Both the position numbers and the translations under genes were made by a program. Positions 1 through 12,110 of a stretch of DNA of 64,000 nucleotides are shown here, piece by piece. The notes under the pieces were generated by a model. It did not search any database. It was not told the origin of the DNA and saw nothing but the letters and a program-made list of their open reading frames with translations. Each line of letters starts with the position of its first letter. The stretch's first letter is position 1. Source of the DNA: Ulva prolifera (taxonomy: Eukaryota > Chlorophyta > Ulvophyceae > Ulvales > Ulvaceae); contig JALAAN010000010.1 in the NCBI GenBank assembly GCA_023078555.1, forward strand, positions 186,001 through 250,000. Reading direction: 5' to 3'.

Positions 1-80
1 TGATGCTATCTATGTCAAATTAATGTGATGTGAGGGTTTGGAGGCAATCAAGTGATAACTCAGGGCTAGGGCTGCTTTAA

Positions 81-3000
81 ATGTTGAAATGGCAGCGCGC
101 TCTCCCGCCACTCATGCAGAAATCCCGCGCCTCACAAAAACAGGTTCCCAACCTCACGTTAGGGGCTGAATCTTTGCACATGATGCTCTCTTTGTCAAAG
201 GAATGTGGTCTAGAAGTTTGGAGGCAATCAAGTGATAAGTCAGGGCAAGGGTTGCTATCAATGTTGAAAAGGCAGCGCGCTCTCCCGCCCCTCATGCAGA
301 AATCCCGCGCCTCACAAAAACAGGTTCCCAACCTCACGTTTGGGGCTGAATCTTTGCACATGATACTCTCTATGTCAAAGGAATGTGGTGTAGACGTTTG
401 GAGGCAATCAAGTGATAAGTCAGGGCAAGGGCTGCTATCAATGTTGAAAAGGCAGCGCTCTCTCCCGCCCCTCATGCAGAAATCTCGCCCTCACAAAAAC
501 AGGTTCCCAACCTCACGTTAGGGGCTGAATCTTTGCACATGATGCTCTCTATGTCAAAGGAATGTGCTCTAGAAGTTTGGAGGCAATCAAGTGATAAGTC
601 AGGGCTAGGGCTGCTATCAATGTTGAAATGGCAGCGTGCTCCCATGCCCCTCATGCAGAAATCTCGCCCTCACAAAAACAGGTTCCCAACCTCACGTTCG
701 GGGCTGAATCTTTGCACATGATGCTCTCTATGTCAAAGGAATGTGGTGTAGAAGTTTGGAGGCAATCAAGTGATAAGTCAGGGCTAGGGCTGCTATCAAT
801 GTTGAAATGGCAGCGCGCTCTCCCGCCACTCATGCAGAAATCCCGCGCCTCACAAAAACAGGTTCCCAACCTCACGTTAGGGGCTGAATCTTTGCACATG
901 ATGCTCTCTTTGTCAAAGGAATGTGGTCTAGAAGTTTGGAGGCAATCAAGTGATAAGTCAGGGCAAGGGTTGCTATCAATGTTGAAAAGGCAGCGCGCTC
1001 TCCCGCCCCTCATGCAGAAATCCCGCGCCTCACAAAAACAGGTTCCCAACCTCACGTTTGGGGCTGAATCTTTGCACATGATACTCTCTATGTCAAAGGA
1101 ATGTGGTGTAGAAGTTTGGAGGCAATCAAGTGATAAGTCAGGGCAAGGGCTGCTATCAATGTTGAAAAGGCAGCGCTCTCTCCCGCCCCTCATGCAGAAA
1201 TCTCGCCCTCACAAAAACAGGTTCCCAACCTCACGTTAGGGGCTGAATCTTTGCACATGATGCTCTCTATGTCAAAGGAATGTGCTCTAGAAGTTTGGAG
1301 GCAATCAAGTGATAAGTCAGGGCTAGGGCTGCTATCAATGTTGAAATGGCAGCGTGCTCCCATGCCCCTCATGCAGAAATCTCGCCCTCACAAAAACAGG
1401 TTCCCAACCTCACGTTCGGGGCTGAATCTTTGCACATGATGCTCTCTATGTCAAAGGAATGTGGTGTAGAAGTTTGGAGGCAATCAAGTGATAAGTCAGG
1501 GCTAGGGCTGCTATCAATGTTGAAATGGCAGCGCGCTCTCCCGCCACTCATGCAGAAATCCCGCGCCTCACAAAAACAGGTTCCCAACCTCACGTTAGGG
1601 GCTGAATCTTTGCACATGATGCTCTCTTTGTCAAAGGAATGTGGTCTAGAAGTTTGGAGGCAATCAAGTGATAAGTCAGGGCAAGGGTTGCTATCAATGT
1701 TGAAAAGGCAGCGCGCTCTCCCGCCCCTCATGCAGAAATCCCGCGCCTCACAAAAACAGGTTCCCAACCTCACGTTAGGGGCTGAATCTTTGCACATGAT
1801 GCTCTCTATGTCAAAGGAATGTGGTCTAGAAGTTTGGGGGCAATCAAGTGACAAGTCAGGGCAAGGGCTGCTATCAATGTTGAAATGGCAGCGCGCTCTC
1901 CCGCCACTCATGCAGAAATCCCGCGCTTCACAAAAACAGGTTCCCAACCTCACGTTTGGGGCTGAATCTTTGCACATGATACTCTCTATGTCAAAGGAAT
2001 GTGGTGTAGAAGTTTGGAGGCAATCAAGTGATAAGTCAGGGCAAGGGCTGCTATCAATGTTGAAAAGGCAGCGCTCTCTCCCGCCCCTCATGCAGAAATC
2101 TCGCCCTCACAAAAACAGGTTCCCAACCTCACGTTAGGGGCTGAATCTTTGCACATGATGCTCTCTATGTCAAAGGAATGTGGTCTAGAAGTTTGGAGGC
2201 AATCAAGTGACAAGTCAGGGCAAGGGTTGCTATCAATGTTGAAATGGCAGCGCGCTCTCCCGCCCCTCATGCAGAAATCTCGCCCTCACAAAAACAGGTT
2301 CCCAACCTCACGTTCGGGGCTGAATCTTTGCACATGATGCTCTCTATGTCAAAGGAATGTGGTGTAGAAGTTTGGAGGCAATCAAGTGATAAGTCAGGGC
2401 TAGGGCTGCTATCAATGTTGAAATGGCAGCACGCTCTCCCGCCACTCATGCAGAAATCTCGCCCTCGCAAAAACAGGTTCCCAACCTCACGTTAGGGGCT
2501 GAATCTTTGCACATGATGCTATCTATGTCAAATTAATGTGATGTGAGGGTTTGGAGGCAATCAAGTGATAACTCAGGGCTAGGGCTGCTTTAAATGTTGA
2601 AATGGCAGCGTGCTCCCAAGCCACTCATGCAGAAATCTCGTACCTCACAAAAACAGGTTCCCATCCTCACCTTAGGGGCTGAATCTTTGCACATGATGCT
2701 CTCTATGTCAAAGGAATGTGGTGTAGAAGTTTGGAGGCAATCAAGTGATAAGTCAGGGCTAGGGCTGCTATCAATGTTGAAATGGCAGCACGCTCTCCCG
2801 CCACTCATGCAGAAATCTCGCCCTCGCAAAAACAGGTTCCCAACCTCACGTTAGGGGCTGAATCTTTGCACATGATGCTATCTATGTCAAATTAATGTGA
2901 TGTGAGGGTTTGGAGGCAATCAAGTGATAACTCAGGGCTAGGGCTGCTTTAAATGTTGAAATGGCAGCGTGCTCCCAAGCCACTCATGCAGAAATCTCGC

Positions 3001-3311
3001 ACCTCACAAAAACAGGTTCCCATCCTCACCTTAGGGGCTGAATCTTTGCACATGATGCTCTCTATGTCAAAGGAATGTGGTGTAGAAGTTTGGAGGCAAT
3101 CAAGTGATAAGTCAGGGCTAGGGCTGCTATCAATGTTGAAATGGCAGCACGCTCTCCCGCCACTCATGCAGAAATCTCGCCCTCGCAAAAACAGGTTCCC
3201 AACCTCACGTTAGGGGCTGAATCTTTGCACATGATGCTATCTATGTCAAATTAATGTGATGTGAGGGTTTGGAGGCAATCAAGTGATAACTCAGGGCTAG
3301 GGCTGCTTTAA
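81..3311 (+). repeat. HOR unit 1 of the 3.2/3.6-kb family (18 monomers, 3,231 bp)
   Basis: Monomer starts lie at 81, 261, 441, 620, 799, 979, 1159, 1338, 1517, 1697, 1877, 2057, 2236, 2415, 2594, 2774, 2953 and 3133. The mix of 180- and 179-bp spacings gives nine short monomers. The left half is two rounds of a four-monomer motif (ggcagcgcgc type, aaaggcagcgc type, cagcgctctc type, cagcgtgctcccatgcccc type). The right end is two 359-bp dimers carrying the marker half-monomer. The unit repeats at 3,312 with only about three base differences that I noticed, for example tttgggggc at about 1836 against tttggaggc in the next copy. Confidence 0.9.
2594..3311 (+). repeat. Tandem pair of 359-bp marker dimers
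   Basis: Two copies of a dimer lie at 2594-2952 and 2953-3311. Each starts with a cagcgtgctcccaagcc monomer (180 bp), continues with a cagcacgctctc monomer of the 179-bp class, and ends in the marker half-monomer taatgtgatgtgaggg...gctgctttaa. The first dimer reads ctcgtacctc where the second reads ctcgcacctc. The same difference recurs at 6,184-6,901, showing that the pair was copied as a block. Confidence 0.9.
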
Positions 3312-6300
3312 ATGTTGAAATGGCAGCGCGCTCTCCCGCCACTCATGCAGAAATCCCGCGCCTCACAAAAACAGGTTCCCAACCTCACGTTAGGGGCTGA
3401 ATCTTTGCACATGATGCTCTCTTTGTCAAAGGAATGTGGTCTAGAAGTTTGGAGGCAATCAAGTGATAAGTCAGGGCAAGGGTTGCTATCAATGTTGAAA
3501 AGGCAGCGCGCTCTCCCGCCCCTCATGCAGAAATCCCGCGCCTCACAAAAACAGGTTCCCAACCTCACGTTTGGGGCTGAATCTTTGCACATGATACTCT
3601 CTATGTCAAAGGAATGTGGTGTAGACGTTTGGAGGCAATCAAGTGATAAGTCAGGGCAAGGGCTGCTATCAATGTTGAAAAGGCAGCGCTCTCTCCCGCC
3701 CCTCATGCAGAAATCTCGCCCTCACAAAAACAGGTTCCCAACCTCACGTTAGGGGCTGAATCTTTGCACATGATGCTCTCTATGTCAAAGGAATGTGCTC
3801 TAGAAGTTTGGAGGCAATCAAGTGATAAGTCAGGGCTAGGGCTGCTATCAATGTTGAAATGGCAGCGTGCTCCCATGCCCCTCATGCAGAAATCTCGCCC
3901 TCACAAAAACAGGTTCCCAACCTCACGTTCGGGGCTGAATCTTTGCACATAATGCTCTCTATGTCAAAGGAATGTGGTGTAGAAGTTTGGAGGCAATCAA
4001 GTGATAAGTCAGGGCTAGGGCTGCTATCAATGTTGAAATGGCAGCGCGCTCTCCCGCCACTCATGCAGAAATCCCGCGCCTCACAAAAACAGGTTCCCAA
4101 CCTCACGTTAGGGGCTGAATCTTTGCACATGATGCTCTCTTTGTCAAAGGAATGTGGTCTAGAAGTTTGGAGGCAATCAAGTGATAAGTCAGGGCAAGGG
4201 TTGCTATCAATGTTGAAAAGGCAGCGCGCTCTCCCGCCCCTCATGCAGAAATCCCGCGCCTCACAAAAACAGGTTCCCAACCTCACGTTTGGGGCTGAAT
4301 CTTTGCACATGATACTCTCTATGTCAAAGGAATGTGGTGTAGAAGTTTGGAGGCAATCAAGTGATAAGTCAGGGCAAGGGCTGCTATCAATGTTGAAAAG
4401 GCAGCGCTCTCTCCCGCCCCTCATGCAGAAATCTCGCCCTCACAAAAACAGGTTCCCAACCTCACGTTAGGGGCTGAATCTTTGCACATGATGCTCTCTT
4501 TGTCAAAGGAATGTGGTCTAGAAGTTTGGAGGCAATCAAGTGATAAGTCAGGGCAAGGGTTGCTATCAATGTTGAAAAGGCAGCGCGCTCTCCCGCCCCT
4601 CATGCAGAAATCCCGCGCCTCACAAAAACAGGTTCCCAACCTCACGTTTGGGGCTGAATCTTTGCACATGATACTCTCTATGTCAAAGGAATGTGGTGTA
4701 GAAGTTTGGAGGCAATCAAGTGATAAGTCAGGGCAAGGGCTGCTATCAATGTTGAAAAGGCAGCGCTCTCTCCCGCCCCTCATGCAGAAATCTCGCCCTC
4801 ACAAAAACAGGTTCCCAACCTCACGTTAGGGGCTGAATCTTTGCACATGATGCTCTCTATGTCAAAGGAATGTGCTCTAGAAGTTTGGAGGCAATCAAGT
4901 GATAAGTCAGGGCTAGGGCTGCTATCAATGTTGAAATGGCAGCGTGCTCCCATGCCCCTCATGCAGAAATCTCGCCCTCACAAAAACAGGTTCCCAACCT
5001 CACGTTCGGGGCTGAATCTTTGCACATGATGCTCTCTATGTCAAAGGAATGTGGTGTAGAAGTTTGGAGGCAATCAAGTGATAAGTCAGGGCTAGGGCTG
5101 CTATCAATGTTGAAATGGCAGCGCGCTCTCCCGCCACTCATGCAGAAATCCCGCGCCTCACAAAAACAGGTTCCCAACCTCACGTTAGGGGCTGAATCTT
5201 TGCACATGATGCTCTCTTTGTCAAAGGAATGTGGTCTAGAAGTTTGGAGGCAATCAAGTGATAAGTCAGGGCAAGGGTTGCTATCAATGTTGAAAAGGCA
5301 GCGCGCTCTCCCGCCCCTCATGCAGAAATCCCGCGCCTCACAAAAACAGGTTCCCAACCTCACGTTAGGGGCTGAATCTTTGCACATGATGCTCTCTATG
5401 TCAAAGGAATGTGGTCTAGAAGTTTGGAGGCAATCAAGTGACAAGTCAGGGCAAGGGCTGCTATCAATGTTGAAATGGCAGCGCGCTCTCCCGCCACTCA
5501 TGCAGAAATCCCGCGCTTCACAAAAACAGGTTCCCAACCTCACGTTTGGGGCTGAATCTTTGCACATGATACTCTCTATGTCAAAGGAATGTGGTGTAGA
5601 AGTTTGGAGGCAATCAAGTGATAAGTCAGGGCAAGGGCTGCTATCAATGTTGAAAAGGCAGCGCTCTCTCCCGCCCCTCATGCAGAAATCTCGCCCTCAC
5701 AAAAACAGGTTCCCAACCTCACGTTAGGGGCTGAATCTTTGCACATGATGCTCTCTATGTCAAAGGAATGTGGTCTAGAAGTTTGGAGGCAATCAAGTGA
5801 CAAGTCAGGGCAAGGGTTGCTATCAATGTTGAAATGGCAACGCGCTCTCCCGCCCCTCATGCAGAAATCTCGCCCTCACAAAAACAGGTTCCCAACCTCA
5901 CGTTCGGGGCTGAATCTTTGCACATGATGCTCTCTATGTCAAAGGAATGTGGTGTAGAAGTTTGGAGGCAATCAAGTGATAAGTCAGGGCTAGGGCTGCT
6001 ATCAATGTTGAAATGGCAGCACGCTCTCCCGCCACTCATGCAGAAATCTCGCCCTCGCAAAAACAGGTTCCCAACCTCACGTTAGGGGCTGAATCTTTGC
6101 ACATGATGCTATCTATGTCAAATTAATGTGATGTGAGGGTTTGGAGGCAATCAAGTGATAACTCAGGGCTAGGGCTGCTTTAAATGTTGAAATGGCAGCG
6201 TGCTCCCAAGCCACTCATGCAGAAATCTCGTACCTCACAAAAACAGGTTCCCATCCTCACCTTAGGGGCTGAATCTTTGCACATGATGCTCTCTATGTCA

Positions 6301-6901
6301 AAGGAATGTGGTGTAGAAGTTTGGAGGCAATCAAGTGATAAGTCAGGGCTAGGGCTGCTATCAATGTTGAAATGGCAGCACGCTCTCCCGCCACTCATGC
6401 AGAAATCTCGCCCTCGCAAAAACAGGTTCCCAACCTCACGTTAGGGGCTGAATCTTTGCACATGATGCTATCTATGTCAAATTAATGTGATGTGAGGGTT
6501 TGGAGGCAATCAAGTGATAACTCAGGGCTAGGGCTGCTTTAAATGTTGAAATGGCAGCGTGCTCCCAAGCCACTCATGCAGAAATCTCGCACCTCACAAA
6601 AACAGGTTCCCATCCTCACCTTAGGGGCTGAATCTTTGCACATGATGCTCTCTATGTCAAAGGAATGTGGTGTAGAAGTTTGGAGGCAATCAAGTGATAA
6701 GTCAGGGCTAGGGCTGCTATCAATGTTGAAATGGCAGCACGCTCTCCCGCCACTCATGCAGAAATCTCGCCCTCGCAAAAACAGGTTCCCAACCTCACGT
6801 TAGGGGCTGAATCTTTGCACATGATGCTATCTATGTCAAATTAATGTGATGTGAGGGTTTGGAGGCAATCAAGTGATAACTCAGGGCTAGGGCTGCTTTA
6901 A
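3312..6901 (+). repeat. HOR unit 2 of the 3.2/3.6-kb family (20 monomers, 3,590 bp)
   Basis: This copies unit 1 at an offset of 3,231 bp up to about 4,420 and at 3,590 bp from about 4,780 on. It therefore carries one extra 359-bp dimer between those points. The extra dimer begins with a hybrid monomer at 4,390: its left half is the cagcgctctc class and its right half is the tctctttgtcaaag class. That is what an unequal crossover out of register by two monomers would leave. Private changes seen are cacataatg near 3,948 and ggcaacgcgc near 5,837. Confidence 0.9.
6184..6901 (+). repeat. Tandem pair of 359-bp marker dimers (copy of 2594-3311)
   Basis: Dimers at 6184 and 6543 match the pair 3,590 bp upstream, including the private ctcgtacctc in the first member. 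They close HOR unit 2. Confidence 0.9.
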
Positions 6902-8158
6902 ATGTTGAAATGGCAGCGCGCTCTCCCGCCACTCATGCAGAAATCCCGCGCCTCACAAAAACAGGTTCCCAACCTCACGTTAGGGGCTGAATCTTTGCAC
7001 ATGATGCTCTCTTTGTCAAAGGAATGTGGTCTAGAAGTTTGGAGGCAATCAAGTGATAAGTCAGGGCAAGGGTTGCTATCAATGTTGAAAAGGCAGCGCG
7101 CTCTCCCGCCCCTCATGCAGAAATCCCGCGCCTCACAAAAACAGGTTCCCAACCTCACGTTTGGGGCTGAATCTTTGCACATGATACTCTCTATGTCAAA
7201 GGAATGTGGTGTAGACGTTTGGAGGCAATCAAGTGATAAGTCAGGGCAAGGGCTGCTATCAATGTTGGAAAGGCAGCGCTCTCTCCCGCCCCTCATGCAG
7301 AAATCTCGCCCTCACAAAAACAGGTTCCCAACCTCACGTTAGGGGCTGAATCTTTGCACATGATGCTCTCTATGTCAAAGGAATGTGCTCTAGAAGTTTG
7401 GAGGCAATCAAGTGATAAGTCAGGGCTAGGGCTGCTATCAATGTTGAAATGGCAGCGTGCTCCCATGCCCCTCATGCAGAAATCTCGCCCTCACAAAAAC
7501 AGGTTCCCAACCTCACGTTCGGGGCTGAATCTTTGCACATGATGCTCTCTATGTCAAAGGAATGTGGTGTAGAAGTTTGGAGGCAATCAAGTGATAAGTC
7601 AGGGCTAGGGCTGCTATCAATGTTGAAATGGCAGCGCGCTCTCCCGCCACTCATGCAGAAATCCCGCGCCTCACAAAAACAGGTTCCCAACCTCACGTTA
7701 GGGGCTGAATCTTTGCACATGATGCTCTCTTTGTCAAAGGAATGTGGTCTAGAAGTTTGGAGGCAATCAAGTGATAAGTCAGGGCAAGGGTTGCTATCAA
7801 TGTTGAAAAGGCAGCGCGCTCTCCCGCCCCTCATGCAGAAATCCCGCGCCTCACAAAAACAGGTTCCCAACCTCACGTTAGGGGCTGAATCTTTGCACAT
7901 GATGCTCTCTATGTCAAAGGAATGTGGTGTAGAATTTTGGAGGCAATCAAGTGATAAGTCAGGGCTAGGGCTGCTATCAATGTTGAAATGGCAGCACGCT
8001 CTCCCGCCACTCATGCAGAAATCTCGCCCTCGCAAAAACAGGTTCCCAACCTCACGTTAGGGGCTGAATCTTTGCACATGATGCTATCTATGTCAAATTA
8101 ATGTGATGTGAGGGTTTGGAGGCAATCAAGTGATAACTCAGGGCTAGGGCTGCTTTAA
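6902..8158 (+). repeat. HOR unit 3 of the same family, internally deleted (7 monomers, 1,257 bp)
   Basis: The first five monomers (6902, 7082, 7262, 7441, 7620) follow units 1 and 2 closely, with a private gttggaaagg at about 7,265. The sixth monomer (7800) passes directly into the cagcacgctctc class at 7980, which in the full units lies much nearer the right end. About 2.3 kb of the unit is therefore missing relative to unit 2. The marker half-monomer then ends the unit at 8,099-8,158, as in the full copies. The monomer near 7,935 has gaattttgg, a change not seen elsewhere. Confidence 0.8.
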
Positions 8159-9055
8159 ATGTTGAAATGGCAGCGTGCTCCCATGCCACTCATGCAGAAA
8201 TCTCGCACCTCACAAAAACAGGTTCCCAACCTCACCTTAGGGGCTGAATCTTTGCACATGATGCTCTCTATGTCAAAGGAATGTGGTGTAGAAGTTTGGA
8301 GGCAATCAAGTGATAAATCAGGGCTAGGGCTGCTATCAATGTTGAAATGGCAGCGTGCTCCCATGCCCCTCATGCAGAAATCTCGCCCTCACAAAAACAG
8401 GTTCCCAACCTCACGTTCGGGGCTGAATCTTTGCACATGATGCTCTCTATGTCAAAGGAATGTGGTGTAGAAGTTTGGAGGCAATCAAGTGATAAGTCAG
8501 GGCTAGGGCTGCTATCAATGTTGAAATGGCAGCGTGCTCCCATGCCCCTCATGCAGAAATCCCGCGCCTCACAAAAACATGTTCCCAACCTCACGTTAGG
8601 GGCTGAATCTTTGCACATGATACTCTCTATGTCACAGGAATGTGGTCTAGAAGTTTGGAGGCAATCAAGTGATAAGTCAGGGCAAGGGCTCCTATCAATG
8701 TTGAAATGGCAGCGCGCTCTCCCGCCACTCATGCAGAAATCTCGCCCTCACAAAAACAGGTTCCCAACCTCACGTTAGGGGCTGAATCTTTGCACATGAT
8801 GCTCTCTATGTCAAAGGAATGTGGTCTAGAAGTTTGGAGGCAATCAAGTGACAAGTCAGGGCAAGGGTTGCTATCAATGTTGAAATGGCAGCACGCTCTC
8901 CCGCCACTCATGCAGAAATCTCGCCCTCGCAAAAACAGGTTCCCAACCTCACGTTAGGGGCTGAATCTTTGCACATGATGCTATCTATGTCAAATTAATG
9001 TGATGTGAGGGTTTGGAGGCAATCAAGTGATAACTCAGGGCTAGGGCTGCTTTAA

Positions 9056-9773
9056 ATGTTGAAATGGCAGCGTGCTCCCATGCCACTCATGCAGAAATCT
9101 CGCACCTCACAAAAACAGGTTCCCATCCTCACCTTAGGGGCTGAATCTTTGCACATGATGCTCTCTATGTCAAAGGAATGTGGTGTAGAAGTTTGGAGGC
9201 AATCAAGTGATAAGTCAGGGCTAGGGCTGCTATCAATGTTGAAATGGCAGCACGCTCTCCCGCCACTCATGCAGAAATCTCGCCCTCGCAAAAACAGGTT
9301 CCCAACCTCACGTTAGGGGCTGAATCTTTGCACATGATGCTATCTATGTCAAATTAATGTGATGTGAGGGTTTGGAGGCAATCAAGTGATAACTCAGGGC
9401 TAGGGCTGCTTTAAATGTTGAAATGGCAGCGTGCTCCCAAGCCACTCATGCAGAAATCTCGCACCTCACAAAAACAGGTTCCCATCCTCACCTTAGGGGC
9501 TGAATCTTTGCACATGATGCTCTCTATGTCAAAGGAATGTGGTGTAGAAGTTTGGAGGCAATCAAGTGATAAGTCAGGGCTAGGGCTGCTATCAATGTTG
9601 AAATGGCAGCACGCTCTCCCGCCACTCATGCAGAAATCTCGCCCTCGCAAAAACAGGTTCCCAACCTCACGTTAGGGGCTGAATCTTTGCACATGATGCT
9701 ATCTATGTCAAATTAATGTGATGTGAGGGTTTGGAGGCAATCAAGTGATAACTCAGGGCTAGGGCTGCTTTAA
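9056..9773 (+). repeat. Tandem pair of 359-bp marker dimers, ccatgcc/ccaagcc form
   Basis: The dimers start at 9056 and 9415. Unlike the pairs in the first 7 kb, the first member has ctcccatgcc and the second ctcccaagcc. This mixed pair is the form found in every later pair up to 28,456. Confidence 0.88.
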
Positions 9774-10672
9774 ATGTTGAAATGGCAGCGTGCTCCCATG
9801 CCACTCATGCAGAAATCTCGCACCTCACAAAAACAGGTTCCCAACCTCACCTTAGGGGCTGAATCTTTGCACATGATGCTCTCTATGTCAAAGGAATGTG
9901 GTGTAGAAGTTTGGAGGCAATCAAGTGATAAATCAGGGCTAGGGCTGCTATCAATGTTGAAATGGCAGCGCGCTCTCCCGCCACTCATGCAGAAATCCCG
10001 CGCCTCACAAAAACAGGTTCCCAACCTCACGTTAGGGGCTGAATCTTTGCACATGATGCTCTCTTTGTCAAAGGAATGTGGTCTAGAAGTTTGGAGGCAA
10101 TCAAGTGATAAGTCAGGGCAAGGGTTGCTATCAATGTTGAAAAGGCAGCGCGCTCTCCCGCCCCTCATGCAGAAATCCCGCGCCTCACAAAAACAGGTTC
10201 CCAACCTCACGTTTGGGGCTGAATCTTTGCACATGATACTCTCTATGTCAAAGGAATGTGGTGTAGAAGTTTGGAGGCAATCAAGTGATAAGTCAGGGCT
10301 AGGGCTGCTTTAAATGTTGAAATGGCAGCGTGCTCCCATGCCACTCATGCAGAAATCTCGCACCTCACAAAAACAGGTTCCCAACCTCACGTTAGGGGCT
10401 GAATCTTTGCACATGATACTCTCTATGTCACAGGAATGTGGTCTAGAAGTTTGGAGGCAATCAAGTGATAAGTCAGGGCAAGGGCTCCTATCAATGTTGA
10501 AATGGCAGCGCGCTCTCCCGCCACTCATGCAGAAATCTCGCCCTCACAAAAACAGGTTCCCAACCTCACGTTAAGGGCTGAATCTTTGCACATGATGCTA
10601 TCTATGTCAAATTAATGTGATGTGAGGGTTTGGAGGCAATCAAGTGATAACTCAGGGCTAGGGCTGCTTTAA

Positions 10673-12110
10673 ATGTTGAAATGGCAGCAAGCTCCCATGC
10701 CACTCATGCAGAAATCTCGCACCTCACAAAAACAGGTTCCCAACCTCACCTTAGGGGCTGAATCTTTGCACATGATGCTCTCTATGTCAAAGGAATGTGG
10801 TGTAGAAGTTTGGAGGCAATCAAGTGATAAGTCAGGGCTAGGGCTGCTATCAATGATGAAATGGCAGCGCGCTCTCCCGCCACTCATGCAGAAATCCCGC
10901 GCCTCACAAAAACAGGTTCCCAACCTCACGTTAGGGGCTGAATCTTTGCACATGATGCTCTCTTTGTCAAAGGAATGTGGTCTAGAAATTTGGAGGCAAT
11001 CAAGTGATAAGTCAGGGCTAGGGCTGCTATCAATGTTGAAATGTCAGCTGGCTCCCATGCCACTCATGCAAAAATCTCGCGCCTCACAAAAACATGTTCC
11101 CAACCTCATTTTTGAGGCTGAATCTTTGCACATGATGCTCTCTATGTCACAGGAATGTGGTCTAGAAGTTTGGAGGCAATCAAGTGACAAGTCAGGGCAA
11201 GGGCTCCTATCAATGTTGAAATGGCAGCGCGCTCTCCCGCCACTCATGCAGAAATCTCGCCCTCACAAAAACAGGTTCCCAACCTCACGTTAAGGGCTGA
11301 ATCTTTGCACATGATGCTATCTATGTCAAATTAATGTGATGTGAGGGTTTGGAGGCAATCAAGTGATAACTCAGGGCTAGGGCTGCTTTAAATGTTGAAA
11401 TGGCAGCAAGCTCCCATGCCACTCATGCAGAAATCTCGCACCTCACAAAAACAGGTTCCCAACCTCACCTTAGGGGCTGAATCTTTGCACATGATGCTCT
11501 CTATGTCAAAGGAATGTGGTGTAGAAGTTTGGAGGCAATCAAGTGATAAGTCAGGGCTAGGGCTGCTATCAATGATGAAATGGCAGCGCGCTCTCCCGCC
11601 ACTCATGCAGAAATCCCGCGCCTCACAAAAACAGGTTCCCAACCTCACGTTAGGGGCTGAATCTTTGCACATGATGCTCTCTTTGTCAAAGGAATGTGGT
11701 CTAGAAATTTGGAGGCAATCAAGTGATAAGTCAGGGCTAGGGCTGCTATCAATGTTGAAATGGCAGCTGGCTCCCATGCCACTCATGCAAAAATCTCGCG
11801 CCTCACAAAAACATGTTCCCAACCTCATTTTTGAGGCTGAATCTTTGCACATGATGCTCTCTATGTCACAGGAATGTGGTCTAGAAGTTTGGAGGCAATC
11901 AAGTGACAAGTCAGGGCAAGGGCTGCTATCAATGTTGAAATGGCAGCGCGCTCTCCCGCCACACATGCAGAAATCCCGCGCCTCACAAAAACATGTTCCC
12001 AACCTCACGTTAGGGGCTGAATCTTTGCACATGATGCTCTCTATGTCAAAGGAATGTGGTCTAGAAGTTTGGAGGCAATCAAGTGATAAGTCAGGGCTAG
12101 GGCGGCCATC
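10673..12110 (+). repeat. 719-bp (four-monomer) tandem duplication
   Basis: Segments 10,673-11,391 and 11,392-12,110 begin alike (ggcagcaagctcccatgcc, found only here and at about 21,285). They share three following classes: tgatgaaatgg, tctagaaatttgg and cctcatttttgagg. They differ at 11,042 (atgtcagctgg) against 11,761 (atggcagctgg), and after the fourth monomer. The first copy ends with a 179-bp monomer and the marker; the second continues into an 11-monomer run that ends near 12,393. Confidence 0.85.

Noticed and set aside
81-260. Older half-length (about 80-100 bp) duplication inside the monomer, from aggggctgaatc against agggctgctatc
   Set aside because: Similarity is limited to about a dozen bases around ggctg and is not continued on either side. 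It is too weak to support by eye.
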